Below, piece after piece: positions 18,245 to 28,219 of a stretch of 64,000 nt of DNA. Where the stretch lies: positions 635,126-699,125 of the forward strand of contig NZ_JAGYXY010000001.1 in the NCBI RefSeq assembly GCF_018362775.1. The letters are read 5' to 3'. The translations under genes and the position numbers were made by a program. The stretch comes from Alistipes montrealensis (GTDB taxonomy: Bacteria; Bacteroidota; Bacteroidia; Bacteroidales; Rikenellaceae). The notes beneath the pieces are model-generated. The model saw only the letters and a program-made list of their open reading frames with translations. It was not told the origin of the DNA and ran no database searches. How positions within the stretch are numbered: the stretch's first letter is position 1; each line of letters begins with the position of its first letter.

Positions 18245-21145
18245 ATGAAAAGGTTTCTACTACTAACGGCGGTCGTCCTCGCAATGCTCGCCTCGTCTTG
18301 CAGCAAATACAAGTACGAAACGGTTGCGGGAGATCCGCTGAAGACCCGGATTTACACGCTCCCCAACGGCCTGAAGGTCTACATGAGCGTCATGAAGGAG
18401 CAGCCCCGCATCCAGACGGCCATCGCCGTAAAGGTCGGCGGCAAGAACGACCCGGCCGAGACGACGGGCCTCGCCCACTACTTCGAACACCTGATGTTCA
18501 AGGGAACCCAGCAATTCGGAACCGCCGACTACGCCGCGGAGAAACCGATGCTCGACCAGATCGAATCGCTGTTCGAAGTCTACCGCAAAATCTCGGACGA
18601 AGCCGAACGCGCGGCGATCTACCACCGCATCGACTCGATCAGCTACGAGGCTTCGAAAATTGCCATTCCGAACGAATACGACAAACTGATGGCTGCCATC
18701 GGCGCCAACGGGACCAACGCCTTCACGTCGCAGGACATGACCGTATACGTCGAGGACATCCCCTCGAACCAGATCGACAACTGGGCGAAAATCCAGGCCG
18801 ACCGGTTCCTCAACCCGGTGATCCGCGGGTTCCACACCGAGTTGGAAACCATTTATGAGGAGAAGAACATGTCGCTGACGCAGGACAGCCGCAAGTTGTG
18901 GGAGACGATGGACGCCGCCCTGTTCCCCAACCACCCCTACGGAACGCAGACCGTGCTGGGAACACAGGAGAGCCTGAAAAACCCCTCGATCACCAACGTC
19001 AAGAACTACCACAAGACCTACTACGTGCCCAACAACATGGCGGTCTGCGTCTCGGGGGATTTCAATCCCGACGAGATGATCGCGACGATCGACAAGTATT
19101 TCGGCGGCATGCAGCCCAACCCCGAACTGCCGAAACTGGAGTTCGAGCCCGAGAAGCCGATCACCACGCCCGTGGTCAAGGAGGTATTCGGCCTCGAAGC
19201 CGCACGGGTCATGATGGGCTGGCGCCTGCCCGCCGCAGTGGACCAGTCGAACGACGTGGCTGACATCGTAGGCTCGATACTCTACAACGGGCAGGCGGGT
19301 CTCGTCGACCTCGCCCTGAACCAGCAGCAGAAGGTCCTCTCGGCCTACGCCTATGCCTCGTCGCAACCCGACTACGGAACGTTCATCATGGCGGGCAGTC
19401 CGAAAACCGGACAGTCGCTGGACGAGGTGCGCGACCTGCTGCTCGCCGAAGTGGCAAAGGTTCGTGCCGGAGAGTTCGACGAAGGGCTGATCAAAGCCTC
19501 GATCAACAACTACAAGATGCAGTTGATGAACGAATTCGACAAATACGACCAGCGCGCCATGTTCTACGTCTACTCGTTCATCTACGGCAAGGAGTGGGCG
19601 GACGACATCAAACAGTTGGACCGCATGGAGAAGATCACCAAACAGGATGTCGTGGACTGGGCCAACAAATTCCTCGGCCCCGAGAACTACGCCATCGTCT
19701 ACAAGCGCGAAGGCAAAGATCCCAACGAGCAGAAGATCGCAGCCCCGAAGATCACGCCCATCGCCACCAACCGCGACGCCCAGAGCGCTTTCCTGGCCGA
19801 GATACAGGGTTCGGAAGTGAAGCCTATCGAACCGGTATTCGTCGATTACAAGAAGGACATGGCGCAGTTCGAAGCCCGCAAAGGCATCGAAGTGCTCTAC
19901 AAGAAAAACGAGAGCAACGACATCTTCACGCTGACCTACGTGTTCGACACCGGCACGGAGAACGATCCGGCGCTCAACCTGGCCTTCGACTACCTGGGCT
20001 ACCTGGGGACCGACTCGCTGACGGCCAAGCAGATCGCATCGAAGATGTACGACATCGCCTGCTCGTTCTCGATGCGCGCAGGGGCCAACCAATGTTCGAT
20101 CTCGATTACGGGTCTGAGCGAGAACATGGACGAAGCAATGGAAATCGTCGGGGGACTGCTGACCGGAGCCAGGCCTGACGAGGCGATCCTCGCGAACCTC
20201 AAGACCGATATGATGAAGAGCCGCGCCGACGCCAAACTCAACCAAAGCCGCTGCTTCCGCGCCCTGCAACAGTATATGCTTTACGGCGGCGATTTCATCC
20301 GCCGTACGACGCTGACGAATCCGGCACTCGAAACGACGACTTCGGAGGCACTGCTGGCCAAGATCCAGGACCTGCTGGGCAAACAGCACGAAGTGTTGTA
20401 CTACGGTCCGCAATCGGAAAAGGAGGTGACCGAGGCTTTGGCCGCACACCACAAAACACCGGCGGAACTCCAGCCTCTCGAAAAGAAACACGTGCAGTTG
20501 CTCCCAACGAACGAAAGCCGGGTGCTGATGGCCCAGTACGACGCCAAGCAACTCTACTACATGCAGTTCTCGAACCTCGGCAAGCAGTTCGACGTTACAG
20601 CCGACCCCGAAATCACGCTTTACAACGAGTATTTCGGCGGCGGCATGAACTCCATCGTGTTCCAGGAGATGCGCGAAGCCCGCGGCCTGGCCTACTCCGC
20701 AGCGGCACGCATCATGCAGCCGGGCTATGCCGACAGGAATTACGGTTACATGGCTTTCATCGCCACGCAGAACGACAAGATGCAGACGGCAATCGAAGCC
20801 TTCGACGAAATCATCAACAATATGCCCGAATCGGAAGCGGCGTTCAACATCGCCAAGGACGGGTTGATTTCACGCCTGCGCACCGACCGTACGGTAAAGG
20901 ACCAGGTGCTGTGGAGCTATATCGACCAGCGCGACATGGGCCTGACGGAGGACCGTAACAAGCAGATTTTCGAGAAGGTTCAGTCGATGACGCTCGCCGA
21001 TGTAAAAGCAGCACAGGAAAAGTGGGTCAAGGACCGCAAATACGTTTACGGTATCCTGGGCGATATTCAGGATCTCAATCTCAATTACCTCAAGACACTC
21101 GGTCCCATCCAGACCGTCTCGCAGGAGGAGATATTCGGGTATTAA
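18245..21145 (+). CDS. M16 family (pitrilysin-like) zinc peptidase lipoprotein
   Basis: A 966-residue protein made of two M16 halves. A lipoprotein signal (MLASSC, Cys about residue 18) anchors it in the envelope. The first half has the inverted zinc motif HYFEH (H78, E81, H82) and a downstream ELETIYEEKNM carrying the third ligand. The second half (from about residue 540) lacks the motif, as usual for two-domain members, and keeps the glycine-rich FGGGMNSIVFQEMREARGLAYSA segment. M16 enzymes enclose and degrade small peptides. An alternative start at 18239 would only add Met-Arg. It probably shares a transcript with the DUF456 gene. Confidence 0.95.
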   Translation: MKRFLLLTAVVLAMLASSCSKYKYETVAGDPLKTRIYTLPNGLKVYMSVMKEQPRIQTAIAVKVGGKNDPAETTGLAHYFEHLMFKGTQQFGTADYAAEKPMLDQIESLFEVYRKISDEAERAAIYHRIDSISYEASKIAIPNEYDKLMAAIGANGTNAFTSQDMTVYVEDIPSNQIDNWAKIQADRFLNPVIRGFHTELETIYEEKNMSLTQDSRKLWETMDAALFPNHPYGTQTVLGTQESLKNPSITNVKNYHKTYYVPNNMAVCVSGDFNPDEMIATIDKYFGGMQPNPELPKLEFEPEKPITTPVVKEVFGLEAARVMMGWRLPAAVDQSNDVADIVGSILYNGQAGLVDLALNQQQKVLSAYAYASSQPDYGTFIMAGSPKTGQSLDEVRDLLLAEVAKVRAGEFDEGLIKASINNYKMQLMNEFDKYDQRAMFYVYSFIYGKEWADDIKQLDRMEKITKQDVVDWANKFLGPENYAIVYKREGKDPNEQKIAAPKITPIATNRDAQSAFLAEIQGSEVKPIEPVFVDYKKDMAQFEARKGIEVLYKKNESNDIFTLTYVFDTGTENDPALNLAFDYLGYLGTDSLTAKQIASKMYDIACSFSMRAGANQCSISITGLSENMDEAMEIVGGLLTGARPDEAILANLKTDMMKSRADAKLNQSRCFRALQQYMLYGGDFIRRTTLTNPALETTTSEALLAKIQDLLGKQHEVLYYGPQSEKEVTEALAAHHKTPAELQPLEKKHVQLLPTNESRVLMAQYDAKQLYYMQFSNLGKQFDVTADPEITLYNEYFGGGMNSIVFQEMREARGLAYSAAARIMQPGYADRNYGYMAFIATQNDKMQTAIEAFDEIINNMPESEAAFNIAKDGLISRLRTDRTVKDQVLWSYIDQRDMGLTEDRNKQIFEKVQSMTLADVKAAQEKWVKDRKYVYGILGDIQDLNLNYLKTLGPIQTVSQEEIFGY

Positions 21146-21163
21146 TTCCCCGCAACGAAACGA

Positions 21164-21205
21164 AAAGGAACAACTTCGGCCATAAGGTCGGAGTTGTTCT
21201 TTTTT
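21164..21205 (+). terminator. Terminator after the M16 peptidase gene
   Basis: The stem AACAACTTCGGCC / GGTCGGAGTTGTT (two wobble pairs) has loop ATAA and is followed by a T-run. Confidence 0.88.
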
Positions 21206-21375
21206 ACAGAACGATCGGGCTGCTTCCGCCGGCAGGACCTGGGTATCGCGGCATCCGCTTAACCGTCAGGCTCCTTTGAAAAATGCCTCTCAGCGGCTTC
21301 AGTCCCGGAATATATCCTTTTTTTTCATGAAAATTTATTTTTCGGGAAAGACGATACAATCGACAAAATTATTAC

Positions 21376-21383
21376 TACATTTG
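21376..21383 (+). promoter_or_regulatory. -7 box of the hybrid sensor kinase gene
   Basis: TACATTTG, an exact TAnnTTTG match, 66 nt before ATG 21450. It lies in an AT-rich region. Confidence 0.65.
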
Positions 21384-21449
21384 GCGCATTAAGGGCGATA
21401 TAACCCAAAGCAAACTACACGAATTCGTCATTTTAGCCTCTTGTCCTCC

Positions 21450-24400
21450 ATGGAAGAATGCCTTTCTCCCAACGACATCCTCACCCGTCTTGCGTTCGAC
21501 GGGCAGTCGGACACCATTCTGGATTCTTTACCCGTAGGTGTAGAAATCTACGCCCCGGACGGTAAACTGCTCTATATGAGCAAAACCGATGCACGCATCT
21601 TCGGAACCGACCGCAATGAGATCATGGCTGCCGGAATCAACCTCTTCGAAAACCCGAACATTCCCGAAGAGGTCAAATACGCACTCCAGAACAAAATCGA
21701 GATACACAAACGTATCCCGTACGATTTCGACCTCGCCATCCGGCAGGGATACTTCCCGACCGACAACCGGAATACCATCCAGATCGAATACAACGGACGC
21801 CCGATCCTCAAAGCCGACGGAACGATCGACGGTTATGTCTTCATCATCGAAGATGTTACCGAAACGGCCCGCAAAGAGGAAGAACTCCACCAGAGCAAAC
21901 TCAAGACCGAGCTGGCGATCCGCGAATCGAACATCATGCTCTGGGAATTCGACGTGGCGCAAAGGGTCTTTTACAGCGACAACGAGCCGCTGAACGCCTA
22001 TGACCGTTCGAAAGCCATTTCGATACAGCTTTACACGGAGACCGTGCACCCCGAAGACCGGGAAGACCTCGACACCATCATGGAAAAACTGGTCGGGGGA
22101 GCCGATTTCAACTTCTCGATCGACGTGCGCATCCTGCTGCCGGACAACCCCGAATGGCAATACTGCACCATCAGCGGATCGCCCTTCGAACGCGACCGGA
22201 ACGGACGCGTCACACGGTTCGTCGGGACCCGCAAGAACAACACCGATCTCCAGAAACGCCAGCTCCTCCAGGACAAGATACTAAACAGCATCCCGCTGCC
22301 GATCCACATCAAGGACATCGACTCGCGTTACGTCTTCTGCAACGACGAGAGCAAGCGGATGTTCGGGACCAGCATCGAAAAATCGACCTACGACGTGATG
22401 GACGCCGAACAGGTCGCACGTATCGAAAAAACCGACAAGGAGGTATTCGCCACCGGGACACCCTACCTGGGACTGGAACGCATCTCACTTAAGGACGGGC
22501 GCAGCTACGATACGATCGTCCGCAAAAGCATCTTCCACGACGCAGGCCGGGACCTGCTGCTTAACATCCGCTGGGACCAGAGCCTGCAAAACGAACTCGA
22601 ACGGCGGGCCAAAATGCTGACACTCACGCTGGAGGTGATGGACGCCTACACGTGGTTCTACGAACCGGAGAAAAAGGCGTTGAGTTTCGGCGAGGGTTTC
22701 GACCGCCCGGGACGCGACCGGTCGAAGCTCAATTCCCTCGACAAATTCCTGGAAGCGATCCATCCCGACGACCGGCAGCAATTCGCCGACGCCATCGACG
22801 AGGTGGTCGCACAGGAAAACGCCCAGTGGAACACCGAAGCACGCGTGGATTTCGACGGTTCGGGCAAATACGAATGGTGGCGCGCCCGCGGATTGCTCGA
22901 AACGACACGGCGCGACGAGGTTACGTACAAATACATGTACGGCATGTCAATCAATATCGACACGATGAAGCAAACCGAATTGAAGCTGCGCCGCAACAAA
23001 GAGGAACTCGACAATCTTATCCGGCAGAACGAACTGGTGCTCAACAACACCAACTCGGGACTCGCTTATATCACGACGGACTATATCGTGCAATGGGAGA
23101 ATATCTCGGTATGCTCGAAAAGCCTGTCGTACGAAGCCTACAAGAAGGGCGAACCCTGCTACAAAACTTCACACGGACGGACCTCGCCCTGCGAAGACTG
23201 CGTCATGCAGCGGGCCATGGCGTCGGGACAGCTCGAACAGATCAAATTCAAGCTCGACGACACGCATACGGTCGAAATATTTGCGACGCCCGTCATCAAC
23301 GACGGCAAGACCGATGGTATCGTCATCCGCCTGGACGACGTATCGGAGCGCGAACGGATAATCGAAGAGTTACAACAGGCCAAAGCGCAGGCCGAGCAGT
23401 CAGACAAACTCAAATCGGCGTTCCTGGCCAACATGAGCCACGAAATCCGCACGCCGCTCAACGCCATCGTAGGATTCTCGGAATTGCTGCTCAGCGATCC
23501 CGATTCGGAGGACAAGGACGAGTACATCCGGATTATCAACAACAACAACGAACTGCTACTCAAACTGATAAACGACATACTCGATCTGTCGAAGATCGAA
23601 GCCGGATCGGTCGAACTGAAATACGAGGAGTTCGACCTTTCGGCGTATTTCAACGGCATGGCGGCTTCGATGCGACAGCGTATCAAGAATCCGAACGTCA
23701 GGCTGATCGCAATAAATCCCCACGCAGTTTGCTGCGTGCGCCTCGACAAGAACCGGATTGCGCAGATACTCACCAACTACGTCACCAACGCCATCAAATA
23801 CACTCCCAAAGGCTATATTGAAATGGGGTACGAAAGTTCCCCGAAAGGCATTCGGTTTTACGTCCGCGACAGCGGAATCGGAATCAGCAACGAGAAGAAA
23901 AGCAAGGTATTCATGCGCTTCGAGAAACTCGACGAATTTGCACAGGGCACGGGACTCGGGCTTTCGATCTGCAAAGCCATCGCAGAATCCATGGGAGGCA
24001 GCGTAGGTTTCGAATCGGAGTACGGACAGGGATCGTATTTCTGGGCGTTTCTTCCCTGCTCGCCCGAAACGGAAGAAGGCTCGAAATACGAACCGACTGC
24101 CGCAAAGCCCGGAATTGACGATGCAACGACCGCTGGAACTCCGGTTCCGGTCGTGAAATCCGCACCGGCAAACCCGGCAAAGAAATACCGGGTACTCATC
24201 GCCGAGGACATTCCGAGCAACTTCCTGTTGGTATCGTCGCTGCTCAAGAGCCGCTACGAACTGCTTCACGCGGAGAACGGACAGGAAGCAGTCGAGATGG
24301 CGCAGGAGGACCAGCCCGACCTGATCCTGATGGACATGAAGATGCCCGTGATGAACGGGATGATCGCTACGACGGAAATCCGCAAATTCGACCGGCAGGT

Positions 24401-24554
24401 TCCCATCGTAGCGCTCACGGCACACGCTTTCGATGCCGACAGGCAGGCCGCGCTGGCGGCCGGCTGCAACGACTACCTGGTCAAGCCGGTAACCAAGATG
24501 CAGTTGACGGATATTCTGGACAAATATTTCAGCCCGCCCACGACATCCCGATAA
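21450..24554 (+). CDS. PAS-domain hybrid sensor histidine kinase/response regulator
   Basis: A 1034-residue cytosolic-type hybrid kinase with no transmembrane segment. Several PAS-like regions fill residues 20-630: one ends in the PAC-like IEYNGRPILKADGTIDGYVFIIEDVTE, others start near 150, 280 and 530. The segment YKKGEPCYKTSHGRTSPCEDC near 560-585 has a Cys cluster that could bind metal or sense redox. HisKA phospho-acceptor is His664 ([14 protein letters not shown]). HATPase motifs are NAIKYTP, DSGIGIS and GTGLGLS. The C-terminal receiver has phospho-acceptor Asp962 (LILMDMKMPVMNG) and Lys of DYLVKPV. There is no DNA-binding domain, so signal output must be by phosphotransfer or interaction. 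Start 21450 is the first ATG. The partner is not adjacent. Confidence 0.93.
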   Translation: MEECLSPNDILTRLAFDGQSDTILDSLPVGVEIYAPDGKLLYMSKTDARIFGTDRNEIMAAGINLFENPNIPEEVKYALQNKIEIHKRIPYDFDLAIRQGYFPTDNRNTIQIEYNGRPILKADGTIDGYVFIIEDVTETARKEEELHQSKLKTELAIRESNIMLWEFDVAQRVFYSDNEPLNAYDRSKAISIQLYTETVHPEDREDLDTIMEKLVGGADFNFSIDVRILLPDNPEWQYCTISGSPFERDRNGRVTRFVGTRKNNTDLQKRQLLQDKILNSIPLPIHIKDIDSRYVFCNDESKRMFGTSIEKSTYDVMDAEQVARIEKTDKEVFATGTPYLGLERISLKDGRSYDTIVRKSIFHDAGRDLLLNIRWDQSLQNELERRAKMLTLTLEVMDAYTWFYEPEKKALSFGEGFDRPGRDRSKLNSLDKFLEAIHPDDRQQFADAIDEVVAQENAQWNTEARVDFDGSGKYEWWRARGLLETTRRDEVTYKYMYGMSINIDTMKQTELKLRRNKEELDNLIRQNELVLNNTNSGLAYITTDYIVQWENISVCSKSLSYEAYKKGEPCYKTSHGRTSPCEDCVMQRAMASGQLEQIKFKLDDTHTVEIFATPVINDGKTDGIVIRLDDVSERERIIEELQQAKAQAEQSDKLKSAFLANMSHEIRTPLNAIVGFSELLLSDPDSEDKDEYIRIINNNNELLLKLINDILDLSKIEAGSVELKYEEFDLSAYFNGMAASMRQRIKNPNVRLIAINPHAVCCVRLDKNRIAQILTNYVTNAIKYTPKGYIEMGYESSPKGIRFYVRDSGIGISNEKKSKVFMRFEKLDEFAQGTGLGLSICKAIAESMGGSVGFESEYGQGSYFWAFLPCSPETEEGSKYEPTAAKPGIDDATTAGTPVPVVKSAPANPAKKYRVLIAEDIPSNFLLVSSLLKSRYELLHAENGQEAVEMAQEDQPDLILMDMKMPVMNGMIATTEIRKFDRQVPIVALTAHAFDADRQAALAAGCNDYLVKPVTKMQLTDILDKYFSPPTTSR

Positions 24555-24564
24555 GGGATCGTAA

Positions 24565-24611
24565 AACGAATCACCCCGGTTTTGGTCGATCCAAAACCGG
24601 GGTGATTCGTT
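24565..24611. terminator. Bidirectional terminator between converging genes
   Basis: A perfect 21-bp stem (24565-24585 with 24591-24611) encloses loop TCGAT. It lies between the stop codons of the hybrid kinase (plus) and the ahcY fusion (minus). Confidence 0.9.
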
Positions 24612-24624
24612 ATCGGGGCAGGAA

Positions 24625-26406
24625 TTAATAGCGGTAATGCTCCGCTTTATAGGGACCGTCCTCGGGAACGCCGATGTAGTCGGCCTGGTGCTTCGTCAGG
24701 CGGGTCAGTTCGACGCCGAGGTTATCCAGGTGCAGGCGTGCAACCTCCTCGTCGAGGTGTTTCGGCAGGCGGTAAACGCCCACTTCGAGGTTCTTCTGCC
24801 ACAACTCCATCTGCGCGAGGCACTGGTTGGTAAAGGAGTTCGACATCACGAACGAAGGGTGTCCCGTGGCACAGCCGAGGTTTACCAGGCGGCCTTCGGC
24901 CAGGATAAAGATCGAATGGCCGTCGGGGAAGGTGAATTTATCGACCTGCGGCTTGATATTCAGTTTCACGGCTCCGGATTTTTCGAGGCGTGCCATCTGG
25001 ATTTCGTTGTCGAAATGGCCGATGTTGCAGACGATGGCCTGGTCGCGCATTTTTTCCATGTGCTCCAGCGTGATGATGTCGCAGTTACCGGTACAGGTAA
25101 CGTAGATATTACCCTCGGCCAGTGCGCTTTCGACGGTCTTCACCTCGAAGCCTTCCATCGCGGCCTGCAGGGCGCAGATGGGGTCGATCTCCGTGACGAT
25201 CACACGCGCACCGTAAGAGCGCATCGAGTGGGCGCAGCCTTTACCTACGTCGCCGTAGCCGCAGACCACGACCACCTTGCCGGCGATCATCACGTCCGTA
25301 GCGCGTTTGATACCGTCGGCCAGCGATTCGCGGCAGCCGTAGAGGTTGTCGAACTTCGACTTGGTACACGAGTCGTTGACGTTGATGGCCGGAACGAGCA
25401 GTTCGCCGGCCTCCTGCATCTGGTAGAGGCGGTGTACGCCCGTGGTGGTCTCCTCGCTCACACCCTTCCATTCGGCGACCGTACGATGCCACCGCTGCGA
25501 ATCCTCGGCCAGAATCCGCTTCAGCGTATCGAGGATGACTTCTTCCTCATACGAAGAAGGCGCGTAGTCGAGCGTCGAGGCGTCGTTCTCGGCCTTATAG
25601 CCTTTGTGGATCAGCAGCGTGGCGTCACCGCCGTCGTCGACGATCAACTGCGGGCCTTTGCCGCCGGGGAACGAGAGGGCCATGGCGGTACACCACCAGT
25701 ATTCGGGCAGCGTCTCGCCCTTCCAGGCGAAGACCGGAACGCCTGCGGCGGCGATTGCAGCCGCGGCATGGTCCTGCGTCGAGAAAATGTTGCACGAGCA
25801 CCAGCGCACGTCGGCGCCCAGTTCCACGAGGGTTTCGATCAGCACGGCCGTCTGGATAGTCATGTGCAGCGAACCCATCACGCGTACGCCCTTGAGCGGT
25901 TTTTCGGGACCGTATTTGCGGCGCACAGCCATCAGGCCCGGCATTTCGTGCTCGGAAATTTCGATCTCCTTGCGTCCCCACTCGGCCAGCGACATGTCGG
26001 CAACTTTGTAGGGCATGGTCAAATCCAAATACATAGTATTCCAGTTTAATTTCAAAATATATTCCTTATCCTTTTCGATCTGTGCGCGTAGCTCCTCCAC
26101 GGTGGCGAACTTGCGTTCGTCGCGGATTTTTTCGAGCAGTTCGACGCGCAGCAGGCGGCCGTACAACTCGCCGCTAAAGCCGAAAATATGCGTCTCGAGC
26201 CTCCGTTCGACACCTCCGACCGAAGGATTGCGCCCCAGATTCGACATGGCGTCGTAGGTTTTGCCGTCGACCTCCGCACGCGAACGGTAGACCCCGTCCG
26301 CAGCAGCTATGTCTGCCGGAACAGCCAGGTTGGCCGTCGGAAAACCCAACTCACGTCCGAGTCGGCGTCCGTGTTTCACAACGCCTTCGATCACCGTCCG
26401 TTCCAT
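24625..26406 (-). CDS. ahcY: Riboflavin kinase domain fused to S-adenosylhomocysteinase
   Basis: One uninterrupted 593-codon frame. Residues 1-117 are a complete riboflavin kinase domain ([25 protein letters not shown], catalytic-region Glu in [20 protein letters not shown]) without the FAD synthetase half of normal RibF. Residues 125-593 are full-length S-adenosylhomocysteinase, which splits SAH to adenosine and homocysteine ([13 protein letters not shown]-binding [13 protein letters not shown]-terminal [14 protein letters not shown]). Residues 118-124 are encoded by AT-rich DNA that looks like a former intergenic gap but has no stop codon. AhcY could also start internally at ATG 26034, giving 469 residues, its normal length. 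The kinase ATG overlaps the stop of the upstream permease gene by one base. AhcY is certain; whether the natural product is one chain is not. Confidence 0.9.
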   Translation of the reverse strand: MERTVIEGVVKHGRRLGRELGFPTANLAVPADIAAADGVYRSRAEVDGKTYDAMSNLGRNPSVGGVERRLETHIFGFSGELYGRLLRVELLEKIRDERKFATVEELRAQIEKDKEYILKLNWNTMYLDLTMPYKVADMSLAEWGRKEIEISEHEMPGLMAVRRKYGPEKPLKGVRVMGSLHMTIQTAVLIETLVELGADVRWCSCNIFSTQDHAAAAIAAAGVPVFAWKGETLPEYWWCTAMALSFPGGKGPQLIVDDGGDATLLIHKGYKAENDASTLDYAPSSYEEEVILDTLKRILAEDSQRWHRTVAEWKGVSEETTTGVHRLYQMQEAGELLVPAINVNDSCTKSKFDNLYGCRESLADGIKRATDVMIAGKVVVVCGYGDVGKGCAHSMRSYGARVIVTEIDPICALQAAMEGFEVKTVESALAEGNIYVTCTGNCDIITLEHMEKMRDQAIVCNIGHFDNEIQMARLEKSGAVKLNIKPQVDKFTFPDGHSIFILAEGRLVNLGCATGHPSFVMSNSFTNQCLAQMELWQKNLEVGVYRLPKHLDEEVARLHLDNLGVELTRLTKHQADYIGVPEDGPYKAEHYRY

Positions 26407-27512
26407 CAGATTTTTTCAGTCAGTTTACGCACCAGCCGGAACTGCGAGAAGAACTCCTTAGCGAAGACGCGCAGCACCGTATAGGAGGGTATCGCCAGCA
26501 GCATGCCCAGGATTCCGGCCAGCGAGCCGGCAATAAGAATCACCAGGAAGATTTCGAGCGGATGCGCCTTCACGCGCTCGGAATAGAGCGTCGGCTGAAG
26601 GATAAAATCGTCCATTCCCTTGAGGATCAGCAGCGACCCGGCGATCACAAAGGCCGTATGGCCCACGGACATGCCTTCGATCGGCGTAACGATCCCCACG
26701 AAAACCGAAACCACGCCCCCGATCAGCGGTCCGGCATAGGGCACGACATTCATCACACCCATGACCAGGCCGATGAACGCCGCGTCGGCGGCCTTCATCC
26801 CGAAGGCCATCATCACCAGCGTTGCGGCGATCGTAAGCAGAAGGCTTTCCGAGAGGATGCCCGTAAAGTAACGTGCCAACAGGAGCGTCACCGAATCAAG
26901 CGCACGGGTGATATTGTCGTGGTAATGTTCCGGAAAAATCGACGTGACCATCGCATAGAACAGCCCGTCCTCCTTAAGGAAAAAGAAAGTAATGAACGAG
27001 ATGGAGAAAATGGCGATCACCGACGAAAGCACAAGGTTGATGACCGACGAGAAAATCAGGTTGAGCGAATTGATGTCGATGATCTGCTTGAGGGCCGAGG
27101 TCAACTCGTCGGAGAGCGAGAATGTACTCTCGGGCAACGAGAAGAGCGTTTGCAGGTCGTGCTGCATCCGGGCAATGGGTTCGCCGATGCTACCTACGAC
27201 TGCGGCGAAGTCGACATGGGCAAACTGGTTTATCTTGTTGAAAACCAGCGGCACGAACAACGAACACAGGGTAGCGATTACGCCCCAGATCACCACGAGC
27301 GTCACCAGGGCCGCAAGCCAGCGGGGAACCTGCCATCCCTTGATATGCAGTCCCGAAAGAAACTTCACCAACGGGCTGCCCATGACGGCCAGCACGGCCG
27401 AAATGAGGATGTAGACAACGATCGACGAAAAATACCAGACCAAAAACAGCACGGCCGCAGCAATCGCCGCACCCGCGATGAATCTCAGGAAGGTCTGGGG
27501 AGTCGCCTTCAT
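26406..27512 (-). CDS. AI-2E family transporter-like permease
   Basis: A 368-residue polytopic membrane protein of the AI-2E (PerM/YdgG) family. About eight hydrophobic segments are visible, including [25 protein letters not shown] near residues 13-37. The family motif region is [25 protein letters not shown] (about residues 255-280) with a following [24 protein letters not shown]. Substrates in the family vary and few are proven, so the AI-2 name should not be taken as function. It sits 4 nt after psd and its stop overlaps the start of the RFK::AhcY gene. All three are therefore in one transcript. Confidence 0.88.
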   Translation of the reverse strand: MKATPQTFLRFIAGAAIAAAVLFLVWYFSSIVVYILISAVLAVMGSPLVKFLSGLHIKGWQVPRWLAALVTLVVIWGVIATLCSLFVPLVFNKINQFAHVDFAAVVGSIGEPIARMQHDLQTLFSLPESTFSLSDELTSALKQIIDINSLNLIFSSVINLVLSSVIAIFSISFITFFFLKEDGLFYAMVTSIFPEHYHDNITRALDSVTLLLARYFTGILSESLLLTIAATLVMMAFGMKAADAAFIGLVMGVMNVVPYAGPLIGGVVSVFVGIVTPIEGMSVGHTAFVIAGSLLILKGMDDFILQPTLYSERVKAHPLEIFLVILIAGSLAGILGMLLAIPSYTVLRVFAKEFFSQFRLVRKLTEKI

Positions 27513-27516
27513 GCCG

Positions 27517-28200
27517 TTACTCGGTTTCGAGGTTCTTATGCAGGCGGGCGATCGGGGTTTGTGAACCCACGACGGGATCGCCGATCTCTACCAACAGTTC
27601 GCTGTCCTTCGGCACGAGCACATCGACGCGCGAGCCGAACTTGATAAATCCGCAGACGCTGTTCTGCTCGACCGTCTCACCCACCTTCATATAGGAGATG
27701 ATGCGGCGCGCAATCAGTCCCGCGATCTGGCGGAAGAGCACCTTCTGCCCCGCAGGCATGGCGACTACGGTAGTCGTACGTTCGTTTTCGGTCGACGACT
27801 TGGGATGCCAGGCCACGAGGAAACGCCCCGGATGGTATTTGAAATATTCGACCGTACCGCCCACGGGAACCCAGTTCATGTGGACATTGGTAACGGACAT
27901 AAAAATCGAGATTTGCAGCATTTCCTGCTTGAGGTACTCGTTTTCGACGACAACCTCGGTAACGACTACGCGACCGTCGCAGGGGGAGAAAACCAAATCG
28001 GCATCGTGGATACGGACCCGGCGGGGTTCGCGGAAGAAGGCTACGATGAAGAACCAGAACAACAACAGCACAAGGGTACTGAACCACAGCAGCGAAACAT
28101 TCGCATCGTGGACCAGCAGGTGGTAAAACAGCCACCAGAGAAGCACGCAGACAGCGCCCGAAATGCCGATGATTTTGTATCCTTCCTTATTAATTCTCAT
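27517..28200 (-). CDS. psd: Phosphatidylserine decarboxylase proenzyme (short form)
   Basis: A 227-residue membrane enzyme that turns phosphatidylserine into phosphatidylethanolamine. Two hydrophobic segments lie at about residues 8-30 and 38-56. The self-processing site is FGSR, with cleavage expected between Gly189 and Ser190 so that the Ser becomes the pyruvoyl group. The catalytic His region is MSVTNVHMNWVPVGG. This short form is typical of Bacteroidetes. It follows cdsA by 19 nt, which supplies CDP-diacylglycerol upstream in the same pathway. The linking phosphatidylserine synthase gene is not in the window. Confidence 0.94.
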   Translation of the reverse strand: MRINKEGYKIIGISGAVCVLLWWLFYHLLVHDANVSLLWFSTLVLLLFWFFIVAFFREPRRVRIHDADLVFSPCDGRVVVTEVVVENEYLKQEMLQISIFMSVTNVHMNWVPVGGTVEYFKYHPGRFLVAWHPKSSTENERTTTVVAMPAGQKVLFRQIAGLIARRIISYMKVGETVEQNSVCGFIKFGSRVDVLVPKDSELLVEIGDPVVGSQTPIARLHKNLETE

Positions 28201-28219
28201 AACAAAATTGAGTTTGCAG

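Larger units (their letters stand above)
21146..21449 (+). other. Intergenic region: terminator, AT-rich promoter and leader
   Basis: About 300 nt without a gene. It holds the terminator after the M16 gene, about 150 nt with no recognisable feature, and the promoter plus a leader of about 65 nt for the hybrid kinase gene. No RNA fold beyond the terminator stands out. Confidence 0.7.

Noticed and set aside
26406..27512. Autoinducer-2 exporter and quorum sensing system
   Set aside because: The family name AI-2E does not prove AI-2 transport, and no luxS or AI-2 receptor is in the window. Adjacent AhcY uses the SAH hydrolase route, which does not make AI-2.
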